Source: Ardenticatenaceae bacterium | Lineage (GTDB): Bacteria; Chloroflexota; Anaerolineae; Promineifilales; Promineifilaceae | Assembly: GCA_020634235.1 (NCBI GenBank) | Contig: JACKCB010000001.1 | Location: forward strand, 1,240,001-1,304,000 | Reading direction: 5' to 3' | Length of the DNA stretch: 64,000 bases | Shown here: one piece after another, positions 57,875-64,000 of the stretch | Layout of the letters: every line of letters starts with the position of its first letter | Numbering within the stretch: position 1 is the first letter of the stretch | Notes under the pieces: generated by a model | Told to the model about the DNA's origin: nothing | The model's input: only the letters and a program-made list of their open reading frames with translations | Databases searched by the model: none | Translations under genes and position numbers: made by a program

Positions 57875-59863
57875 TCACCCGGCTTCCAACGCCAGCTCCG
57901 CATACTCCGACCGCTGCGTATCTTCTGGGGCCACACCCAGCAGCATGAGCAGTTCGCTGATCAGGCTGGCTTTGCGCTGGGCATCGCTGCGCGACCAGGT
58001 ACGCGACTTGATTTCCAGATAGTAACCCGACAACCCCGGCCGGGTCACCTGGTCCAGATTAATCGCCAAATCCGTATCCTGGTACAAGATGCGCCAGCGG
58101 CGGCGATCTTTGTGGATCTCCACTTCCCGTGCCGGAGCAAAATATTCACGGTAGAAGCGCAGACTTTGCGCGGCCGGGGCCAGGTAGCGTGAACGGGAAA
58201 GCATCACCGCATTAGGGAACTCTTGCAGTTGCTGCGCTCCCAGCAGCGTCAGCCGCGACCGCGCCTGGTAAACCTCCCCTTTCTCATTCAAATACTCATC
58301 TTCACGATAACGCAGCCGGGCAGCATCTGGGTCACGGCCATCAAAAAAGAAGTAGTTATCGAACTGCTTATAGTGCGCCTGCTTCACAATCTCAAGCTGG
58401 CCACCCTCCATAACTTCCAGCACCCGGCGGTCATCGGCCAGGCGCGCCTTCACCTGCACCTCAAAGCTCTCCTGCCGCTGCACGCCAGCCAGCAGCACCA
58501 GCTTGTTATACGGGCTAGATTCCCGCTCCGTTACAAAGGCGTCAATCCGGGCCGCGACAATGGCCGCCTCCGCCTTAGCCGCCGCCTCATCCACCGTCAG
58601 CAGTTCCTGCCCACGCATCAGCCACTGGCCGTTGCACATCACATCCTGGACATCGGTGCTCTTGGCCGCGTACACCAGCCGGGAGTAAATGGCCTCCGGA
58701 TTGTTATGAAAATGGGGCCAGTTGTGGGCCACATTCATATCCACCACCACCAGGTCGGCCCGCTTGCCCGCCTCCAGGCTGCCGGTGAGGTGGGCCATGT
58801 GTACGGCTTGCGCGCCGCGAATAGTCGCCAGTTCCAGCGCCTGCCGGGCGGGCAGCACAGTGGGGTCGTTGCTCACCGTTTTGGCCAGCAGCGCCGCCAA
58901 CCGCATCTCCTCAAAAATATCCAGGTCATTGTTGCTGGCCGGTCCATCAGTGCCTACGCCAACATTCAGCCCCATGGCCAGCATCTGGCCAACCTCGGCA
59001 AAGCCGCTGGCCAGCTTCAGGTTACTGCTGGGGCAGTGGGCCACACCCGCCCCCGCTTTCTTCAAATCATACATCTCGCCCCGGTCCAAATGGACGCAGT
59101 GGGCGGCCAGGAGCCGGGTTTCCAGCAGGCCGTTCTTGGCGTTCCAGGGCACTACCGGCATACGGTTCTGGCTGCGGCAGTTGTCCACTTCGATGGCTGT
59201 TTCGGCGATGTGGGTATGCACCGGCACGTCAAAGGCGCGGGCCAGATCGGCACAGGCCCGCAGCAGTTCCGGGGTGGCGGTGTACCAGGCATGGGGCGCT
59301 ACTGCGGGCTGAATCAGCGGATGGCCGTTCCAGCGCTCAATGAAGCGGCGGCAGAGGATGATGGCATCTTCAAAGGTGTCTGCATCGGGCGCGGGAAAGA
59401 CGAGGATGGTCTGGCCCAACAGGGCGCGCATGCCGATGGCCGCCGTGGCCTCGGCGATTTCGCTCTCGAAGTAATACATGTCGGCAAACGTGGTGACGCC
59501 GGCGCGGATCATCTCGGCACAGGCCAGGCGGGTGCCCAATTTCACAAACTCCGGGGTGACGAATTCGCGCTCCACGGGCATCAGGTAGCCCAACCAGACA
59601 TCCAGGCGCAGGTCGTCGTTCAGGCCGCGCAGCAGGGTCATGGGGGCATGGGTATGGGCGTTGACCAGGCCGGGAATGATGACCCGGCCGGAGCAATCCA
59701 CCACTTCATCCGCTTCATAGGCCGCGGCAATCTCCCCGGCCGGGCCGACCGCCACAATGCTGTCACCGCGAATGGCCACTGCCCCGGCCGGGTACAGGTC
59801 AAACGCTGCATTCATCGTCACCACCGCGCCCCCGGTCAACAAGAGATCCACTTTTTCGCTCAT
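57875..59863 (-). CDS. MtaD-type amidohydrolase fused to a CYTH domain
   Basis: 662 aa. Residues 1-430 are an amidohydrolase with a zinc site (VNAHTHAPMTLLRGL, VHTHIAET, AAHCVHLD, VGTDGPASNNDLDIFEEMR) matching 5'-methylthioadenosine/S-adenosylhomocysteine deaminases. The C-terminal 200 residues look like a CYTH (triphosphate tunnel) domain: FEVQVKARLADD, QFDNYFFFDG, LRYRED, and a closing YYLEIKSRTWSRSDAQRKA. This extension is absent from normal 430-aa MtaD. The join is continuous, with no frameshift. ATG 59863 follows AAGGATGG. Divergent from the nucleoside phosphorylase gene. It probably deaminates adenosine-type nucleosides; the CYTH domain could bind nucleotides or polyphosphate. Confidence 0.9.
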   Translation of the reverse strand: MSEKVDLLLTGGAVVTMNAAFDLYPAGAVAIRGDSIVAVGPAGEIAAAYEADEVVDCSGRVIIPGLVNAHTHAPMTLLRGLNDDLRLDVWLGYLMPVEREFVTPEFVKLGTRLACAEMIRAGVTTFADMYYFESEIAEATAAIGMRALLGQTILVFPAPDADTFEDAIILCRRFIERWNGHPLIQPAVAPHAWYTATPELLRACADLARAFDVPVHTHIAETAIEVDNCRSQNRMPVVPWNAKNGLLETRLLAAHCVHLDRGEMYDLKKAGAGVAHCPSSNLKLASGFAEVGQMLAMGLNVGVGTDGPASNNDLDIFEEMRLAALLAKTVSNDPTVLPARQALELATIRGAQAVHMAHLTGSLEAGKRADLVVVDMNVAHNWPHFHNNPEAIYSRLVYAAKSTDVQDVMCNGQWLMRGQELLTVDEAAAKAEAAIVAARIDAFVTERESSPYNKLVLLAGVQRQESFEVQVKARLADDRRVLEVMEGGQLEIVKQAHYKQFDNYFFFDGRDPDAARLRYREDEYLNEKGEVYQARSRLTLLGAQQLQEFPNAVMLSRSRYLAPAAQSLRFYREYFAPAREVEIHKDRRRWRILYQDTDLAINLDQVTRPGLSGYYLEIKSRTWSRSDAQRKASLISELLMLLGVAPEDTQRSEYAELALEAG

Positions 59864-59928
59864 GACACCATCCTTAACTGCAACTTTGGAAGCGGCGCTC
59901 ACCGCGCCCATCCACAAGAGTGGCTGGC

Positions 59929-59934
59929 ATTATA
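59929..59934 (-). promoter_or_regulatory. Candidate -10 for the deaminase-CYTH gene
   Basis: TATAAT on the minus strand at 59929-59934, about 65 bp upstream of the ATG; the -35 (TTCGCC, 17 bp away) is poor. Confidence 0.5.
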
Positions 59935-59999
59935 CCGGGTTTAGCCCCCAGGCGAAATGCGCTGCCGCCCAGAACAGAAACCACGAATCACGCTTTACA

Positions 60000-60008
60000 T
60001 GCTATAAT
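60000..60008 (+). promoter_or_regulatory. Extended -10 promoter of the nucleoside phosphorylase gene
   Basis: TGCTATAAT with a perfect -10 (60003-60008) and TGn extension; the -35 region is weak, as usual for this class. Confidence 0.6.
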
Positions 60009-60053
60009 CGGCCTACCCCCGGCAGTTAAGGCTGGCCAACAGGTAAACCGACC

Positions 60054-61373
60054 ATGACGATGCAAGAGATTATTGCCCATAAACGCGACAACCAGCCGCT
60101 GACCACCGCAGAAATCGCCCGGTTTGTCCAGGGCGTGGCCAGCGGCACCGTGCCCGACTACCAGGCCGCGGCACTGCTGATGGCCATCTACCTGCGGGGC
60201 ATGGATCGCCGCGAAACCATCGACCTGACCCTGGCCATGGCCCGGTCGGGCACTCAACTGGATTTGCACGATATCGTCCCCTACGTGGTGGACAAGCACT
60301 CCTCCGGCGGGGTGGGGGACAAGACAACCCTGGTGGTGCTGCCGCTGGTGGCCGCCTGCGGCGTGCCGGTGGGCAAGATGTCCGGCCGGGGACTAGGCTC
60401 CAGTGGTGGCACCCTGGACAAGATGGAGTCGATACGCGGCTGGTCTTGCGACCTGACCCTGCCCCAGTTCCGGGCGCAGTTAGCCGAGGTGGGGCTGGTG
60501 CTCGCCGGCCAGACCGCCCAACTGGCCCCGGCCGATGGCAAGCTGTATGCCCTGCGCGACGTGACGGCCACCGTAGCCAGCATGCCCCTCATTGCGGCGT
60601 CGATCATGTCTAAGAAGCTGGCCGCCGGCGCAGACGGCATTGTGCTGGATGTAAAGGTTGGCAGCGGCGCGTTTATGCCCACAGTGCCAGAGGCCCGCAA
60701 GTTGGCCCAGATTATGGTCGCCATTGGCAGCGACGCCGGCCGGGATATGGTGGCCTTGTTGTCGGATATGAACCAGCCGCTGGGACACGCTGTGGGCAAC
60801 GCCCTGGAAGTGCAAGAGGCATTGGCCAGTTTGCGCGGCGCAGGCCCGGCCGGGTTCTGGGCGCACTGCCTGGATGTGGCCGCCCACATGGTAGTGCTGG
60901 CCGGCCAGGCCGCCACACTGGACCAGGCCCGGCAAAAGCTGCTGGCCGCGCGCGACTCCGGCCGCGCCCTGGCCAAATTCAGGCAGATGGTGGCCGCCCA
61001 GGGCGGCGACGTGGCCCAGGTAGACAACCCCGCCCTGCTGCCCCAGGCCGCGCTGGTTGAGCGCGTAAACGCGCCGCAAGCCGGCTATGTGGCCGCGCTG
61101 GACACCGGCGCGCTGGGCTGGGCGGCGGTCCACCTGGGCGCAGGCCGCGCGGTGAAGGGCGAGGCCATTGACCATGCCGTGGGGCTGGTGATGCCGGTAA
61201 AGGTGGGCGATTGGCTCCCGGCCGGGGCGGAACTGGCCACCATCCACGCCAACGACCCCGCCCGGCTGGCCGCCGCTCGCCAGGCCATTCTGGCCGCCAT
61301 CACCTGGTCGGCCGAACCGGTGTCCCCCCTACCCCATATCTATGAGACCATAACCGGGGCCACCAACGGTTGA
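60054..61373 (+). CDS. Pyrimidine-nucleoside (thymidine) phosphorylase
   Basis: Phosphorolyses thymidine, uridine or deoxyuridine to base and (deoxy)ribose-1-phosphate. The phosphate-binding VDKHSSGGVGDKTTLVVLP (usually HSTGGVGDK) is near-intact; SGRGLGSSGGTLDKMESI, the base-contacting KLYALRDVTATVASMPLI, and SIMSKKLAAGADGIVLDVKVGSGAFM are conserved. 439 aa, typical of bacterial Pdp/DeoA. ATG 60060 two codons in is an equally possible start. A class distinction (thymidine-specific or broad) cannot be made by eye. Complements tdk and hpt in salvage; divergent from the deaminase fusion. Confidence 0.94.
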   Translation: MTMQEIIAHKRDNQPLTTAEIARFVQGVASGTVPDYQAAALLMAIYLRGMDRRETIDLTLAMARSGTQLDLHDIVPYVVDKHSSGGVGDKTTLVVLPLVAACGVPVGKMSGRGLGSSGGTLDKMESIRGWSCDLTLPQFRAQLAEVGLVLAGQTAQLAPADGKLYALRDVTATVASMPLIAASIMSKKLAAGADGIVLDVKVGSGAFMPTVPEARKLAQIMVAIGSDAGRDMVALLSDMNQPLGHAVGNALEVQEALASLRGAGPAGFWAHCLDVAAHMVVLAGQAATLDQARQKLLAARDSGRALAKFRQMVAAQGGDVAQVDNPALLPQAALVERVNAPQAGYVAALDTGALGWAAVHLGAGRAVKGEAIDHAVGLVMPVKVGDWLPAGAELATIHANDPARLAAARQAILAAITWSAEPVSPLPHIYETITGATNG

Positions 61374-61410
61374 CCCCAGGCAACGAAACACGCAGCACGA
61401 GTCACAAACC

Positions 61411-61911
61411 ATGACCAAAATCGTAAACCAGCAAGTAGCAGGCTTTTTGCGGTGGCATGACCATCTGCTGTTGGTGGCGCAGCCAGGCGCGCCGGGGTGG
61501 TATCTACCTTGTGGCGAACCCCGGCCGGGTGAAACTCTGGACCTGGCCCTGCAACGCGTCGTGCAGCAGACAGCCGGCCTCAGCGTACCCGAGCCTGGGC
61601 CTCTGGTGTGTGTGGTGCGGCTAGTAGACATGGCCACCAGGGACGAACACATGACCTATCTCTTCGACGTTGGCCAGTGGCAGGGCACGCCCCATGGCCC
61701 CGCCCGGCCGGGCAGCAGCCGCACGGCAGCCGAGTTTATGCCCCTGGCCGAAGCCACCGCCGAACTGGCGGCCCAACCACGGCCAACGCGCCGCGAGCCG
61801 CTGCTGGCCTACTTGCAGGGCGACGTTGGCCCCGGCTACGTCTGGCTGTACCAAAACGATGCCGGGCAAGAGCTGTTTATCACCCGGATGTTCAGCGGGA
61901 GTGTGAAATGA
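61411..61911 (+). CDS. Nudix-fold protein with degenerate Nudix box
   Basis: 166 aa. FLRWHDHLLLVAQPGAPGWYLPCGEPRPGETLDLAL (key: WYLPCGEPRPGE) has the Nudix fold start, but the metal-binding helix that should read REUxEE is RVVQQT: none of the three catalytic glutamates remains. Hydrolysis of nucleoside diphosphate links is therefore doubtful; ligand sensing or a divergent activity is possible. Start ATG 61411. Its stop overlaps the patatin ATG by 4 bp, so the two proteins are probably made together. Confidence 0.8.
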   Translation: MTKIVNQQVAGFLRWHDHLLLVAQPGAPGWYLPCGEPRPGETLDLALQRVVQQTAGLSVPEPGPLVCVVRLVDMATRDEHMTYLFDVGQWQGTPHGPARPGSSRTAAEFMPLAEATAELAAQPRPTRREPLLAYLQGDVGPGYVWLYQNDAGQELFITRMFSGSVK

Positions 61912-62750
61912 GACTAGGATTGGCGCTAGGCGGTGGCGGCGCGCGCGGCGCGGCCCACATTGGCGTTCTGATGGAGCTGGAGCGGCTGGGCATCCGGCCG
62001 GACCTGATTGTGGGCACCAGCATTGGCGGGCTGGTAGGCGCGCTGCTCGCCGCCGGGCAAACGCCGCAGCAGATGGGCGCCTTTTTTGAGCAGATGAACG
62101 TGAATCAATTGTTCGGCGTGCCCAGTGGTGTACGCTCGCTCACCGGCAACCGCAAGCTGGAGCAACTGCTGGAAAAGACGATGGGGCGGCCAACATTTGC
62201 CGACCTGCCCATCCCCCTGGCGGTGGTAACGGTTGACCTCGTCAACCGCAAGGAGATTGTGCTGGATACCGGCGACCTGATCAGCGCCATCCTGGCCACA
62301 ACCGCTTTCCCCATTGTGCTGCCGCCGGTAGAGCGGGAAGGGCTAACCCTGATCGATGGTGGCGTGCTAAACAATATGCCCTTCGACGTGGCTCGTGCCC
62401 GCGGCGCAACCCACGTCATTGCCGTGGACCTGAGCCATTCGCTGCCCTACGGCACCACTGCCAGCGCCCCGGCCGGGGGCGGCATCGTGGGCCGGGCGCT
62501 GGCCATCACCCAGCGCTACCCGTTGGGGCAGGTCATCTCCAACCTGGCCGACATCGTCACCATGCAGTCGATGAACGTGCGCCTGGCCATTACCCGGCCG
62601 GAGGTGCTGCTGCAGCCGCAAATGGGCACCATTGGCCTGTTCGACTTTCATCGCCTGGCCGATGGCATTTCCGCCGGGCGCAGCGCCGCCCAGGCTGCCG
62701 AGGCCGCGCTGCTGTCGCTGGCTTCATCGCTGGAACATTCGCAGGTTTGA
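61908..62750 (+). CDS. Patatin-like phospholipase
   Basis: 280 aa. Oxyanion loop LGGGGARGAAHIGVLMEL, nucleophile elbow GTSIGGLVGAL and the dyad Asp in LIDGGVLNNMPFDV are all present, so a Ser-Asp lipid acyl hydrolase is expected. No signal peptide, so it should be cytoplasmic or peripheral on the inner face. Homologs include RssA-type and lysophospholipase-type proteins; substrate unknown. ATG 61908 overlaps the Nudix gene's stop (ATGA). Upstream of the polyphosphate glucokinase gene. Confidence 0.93.
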   Translation: MRLGLALGGGGARGAAHIGVLMELERLGIRPDLIVGTSIGGLVGALLAAGQTPQQMGAFFEQMNVNQLFGVPSGVRSLTGNRKLEQLLEKTMGRPTFADLPIPLAVVTVDLVNRKEIVLDTGDLISAILATTAFPIVLPPVEREGLTLIDGGVLNNMPFDVARARGATHVIAVDLSHSLPYGTTASAPAGGGIVGRALAITQRYPLGQVISNLADIVTMQSMNVRLAITRPEVLLQPQMGTIGLFDFHRLADGISAGRSAAQAAEAALLSLASSLEHSQV

Positions 62751-62786
62751 ACGTTGGAACGCGGGAACGTTCACAGGAGGTAGATT

Positions 62787-63545
62787 GTGACCATTTTAGG
62801 TGTAGATATTGGTGGTTCCGGCATTAAGGCCGCCCTGGTAGATACGGATAGGGGCGAGCTGATTAGCGAACGGCTGCGCGTCCCCACGCCCGAATCGCTT
62901 CTGGTGGAGGATGTGCTGCCGGCGGTGGCCGACCTGGTGGCCTCGTTTACCGACTACCACGGCCCACTGGGCGTTGGTTTTCCGGCGGTGGTGCAAGACG
63001 GCGTGCCCCGCACCCCGTTTACGGCCCACCAGATCCCGGGCTGGAAGGGCTATCCGGTGGCCGAGCGGCTGTCGGCCCTCACCGGCCGGGCGGTTACCAT
63101 GCTCAACGATGCCGACGCGGCCGGGATTGCCGAGATGCGCTTTGGCAACGGCCAGGGCAAGAAGGGTGTGGTCATCATCTTCACCCTGGGCACCGGCATT
63201 GGCAGCGCCATGTTCACCAACGGCCAACTGGTGCCCAACTGCGAACTCAGCGCCCTCTATCTGCGCGGCCATACGGAGTTTGCCGAAAAGTACGCGGCGG
63301 ACATCGTCCGGCAGGAGGAGGAGTTGTCGTGGGAGGCCTATGCGGCGCGGCTGGACGAGTATCTACATCACGTGCAGCGCGTCTTCTCCCCCCGCCTGGT
63401 CATCATCGGCGGCGGCATCAGCAAGAAGTATGAGAAGTTCTTGCCGCTGCTCACCGTGGATTATCCGGTGGTCCCGGCCGGGCTGCGTAACGAAGCGGGT
63501 ATCATCGGCGCGGCCATTGCCGTGGCCGAGGGCTGGTCCAACTAA
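62787..63545 (+). CDS. ppgK: Polyphosphate glucokinase (ROK family)
   Basis: 252 aa. ATP/polyphosphate-binding ILGVDIGGSGIKAALVD, catalytic Asp in LNDADAAGIAEM, FTLGTGIGSAMFTNGQ and FSPRLVIIGGGISKK are those of PPGK, which phosphorylates glucose with polyphosphate or ATP. The usual ELGH motif after the glycine loop reads ELSA (followed by LYLRGH). GTG 62787 follows CAGGAGGTAGATT, decisive for the start. It could feed glucose released by the maltodextrin pathway into glycolysis. Its stop overlaps the convergent gene's stop by a few bases. Confidence 0.9.
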   Translation: MTILGVDIGGSGIKAALVDTDRGELISERLRVPTPESLLVEDVLPAVADLVASFTDYHGPLGVGFPAVVQDGVPRTPFTAHQIPGWKGYPVAERLSALTGRAVTMLNDADAAGIAEMRFGNGQGKKGVVIIFTLGTGIGSAMFTNGQLVPNCELSALYLRGHTEFAEKYAADIVRQEEELSWEAYAARLDEYLHHVQRVFSPRLVIIGGGISKKYEKFLPLLTVDYPVVPAGLRNEAGIIGAAIAVAEGWSN

Positions 63546-64000
63546 AACAGCGCAGCCAGGGCGTAGCGCGGCTGTTTCGCTTGCGGGTCAACCACCACCA
63601 GGTAACCAGAAGCCACCAGCCGCGCCAGCGTTGACTGCACGTCGCGCGGCTTCCACTGGAACAGCTTGCGCACATCGGCCGCCGTGGCCGCGCCCAGGGC
63701 GGCGAAGTAGTGGCGCAGCAGCGCCTCACGCGCCGCCGGCCGGGCAATGGGGCGCGCCTGGGCCGGCAAATCAGGGTAATGGCGATGGACGGCATCGTAG
63801 ATGAAGCTGTAGCGCCACGGACCGGCTGCGGCAATGCCCACCGGCAGAATCTTGAAATCGCGCTGCAGCTGTGTTAGCCCCCGTTCAAAAGGGCTGTTGC
63901 TGGCTTTGCTCGTCATCTGGATTTTGCGCCGCAGGGCTACTGTGTCCAGCGCCCCTTCGCGCAGCAGCGCCTCATAAATCAGCTTCGCCTCGCGGGAGAG
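63542..64000 (-). CDS. AlkZ-related / YcaQ-like winged-helix protein (5' truncated by window end)
   Basis: The minus-strand frame is open to the right edge of the window, so the N-terminus is missing. The visible part has LIYEALLREGALDTVALRR, a repeated winged-helix pattern (FERGLTQLQRDFKILPVGI; LRHYFAALGAATAADVRKLF; TLARLVASGYLVV) and ends with a short tail. This resembles AlkZ-related proteins and the winged helices of YcaQ-type DNA glycosylases that unhook interstrand crosslinks. The catalytic QxQ/QxD motif of AlkZ is not visible in this piece, so the assignment is moderate. It ends 1 bp before the ppgK stop codon's last base on the other strand. Confidence 0.65.
   Translation of the reverse strand, partial: LSREAKLIYEALLREGALDTVALRRKIQMTSKASNSPFERGLTQLQRDFKILPVGIAAAGPWRYSFIYDAVHRHYPDLPAQARPIARPAAREALLRHYFAALGAATAADVRKLFQWKPRDVQSTLARLVASGYLVVVDPQAKQPRYALAALF

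Larger units (their letters stand above)
15..63744. repeat. Highly iterated palindrome CCCGGCCGGG (about 100 copies)
   Basis: By eye I count about 100 copies of the decamer CCCGGCCGGG (examples: 15-24, 2367-2376, 3424-3433, 8560-8569, 11574-11583, 26192-26201, 29594-29603), many extended to CCCCGGCCGGGG, plus about 45 copies of the core CCGGCCGG with one flank altered. They occur in both coding and non-coding DNA and inside terminators. No full copy lies between 8,570 and 11,573 or between 26,202 and 29,593. Confidence 0.9.

Noticed and set aside
58223..59944. A 573-codon frame opposite the deaminase-CYTH gene
   Set aside because: Shadow of a real gene; no motif and no ribosome-binding site.
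1..64000. tRNA, rRNA, CRISPR array or transposase
   Set aside because: I scanned for T-arm-like GGTTCGA segments, regular direct repeats with unique spacers, and transposase motifs and saw none convincing.

Overview
The window is about 64 kb of GC-rich bacterial chromosome. It most likely comes from a Chloroflexota lineage of the Anaerolineae/Ardenticatenia type. This assignment is an inference from several things. There are many secreted Thr/Pro-rich proteins and lipoproteins. A large BTAD-type regulator with an NTPase and TPR region is present. Ribosomal protein bL31 is fused to an RNA-polymerase-alpha-CTD-like domain. The outer-membrane and LPS genes of classical Gram-negatives are absent. 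I found no tRNA, rRNA, CRISPR array, prophage or insertion sequence.

Layout. 0-3.4 kb: a truncated secreted Ig-like protein, lysine 2,3-aminomutase (kamA) and a secreted protein with a cysteine-containing C-terminal anchor-like tail. 3.4-10.5 kb: citrate synthase, a protein of 24 CxxC knuckles, a CCA-enzyme-like nucleotidyltransferase, hpt, tdk and the rplU-rpmA-rpmE operon, which has a consensus promoter, a structured leader and a terminator. 10.5-24.3 kb: a BTAD regulator, an alpha/beta hydrolase, an NAGPA-type lipoprotein, a DUF2344 protein, a LysM/M23 lipoprotein, a zinc-ribbon/FHA protein, a GCS2-family ligase, leucyl aminopeptidase, a response-regulator/kinase hybrid and an SDR. 24.3-30.9 kb: a maltodextrin-type ABC operon (binding protein, two permeases, GH13 amylase) below a MarR regulator. 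31-40.7 kb: pheT and pheS, separated by secreted proteins, a PQQ-type dehydrogenase and a GT39-like membrane protein. 40.9-45.4 kb: tatA-tatC, nusB, asp23, fabG, fabD and rpmF. 45.4-49 kb: an FAD oxidoreductase, RNase Z and RNA 3'-phosphate cyclase. 49.2-56 kb: VanZ, CopD and three consecutive paralogous extracytoplasmic clan-A glycosidase-like proteins. 56.4-64 kb: an SCP2 protein, an EamA transporter, an MtaD-type deaminase fused to a CYTH domain, a pyrimidine nucleoside phosphorylase, a degenerate Nudix protein, patatin, polyphosphate glucokinase and a truncated AlkZ-related protein.

Common themes are nucleoside and purine salvage (hpt, tdk, the phosphorylase, the MtaD-like deaminase), starch/maltodextrin uptake and glucose phosphorylation (ABC operon, GH13, PPGK), and a large secretome that tatA/tatC and lipoprotein export would serve.

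The most striking non-genic feature is an iterated palindrome, CCCGGCCGGG (often CCCCGGCCGGGG). I counted about 100 copies by eye, plus a few dozen one-mismatch relatives sharing the CCGGCCGG core. It lies in genes, between genes and inside terminators, and it is absent from the ribosomal-protein and sugar-permease segments. At this base composition about one copy would be expected by chance, so it behaves like a highly iterated palindrome comparable to cyanobacterial HIP1. In coding regions it is mostly read as Pro-Ala-Gly.
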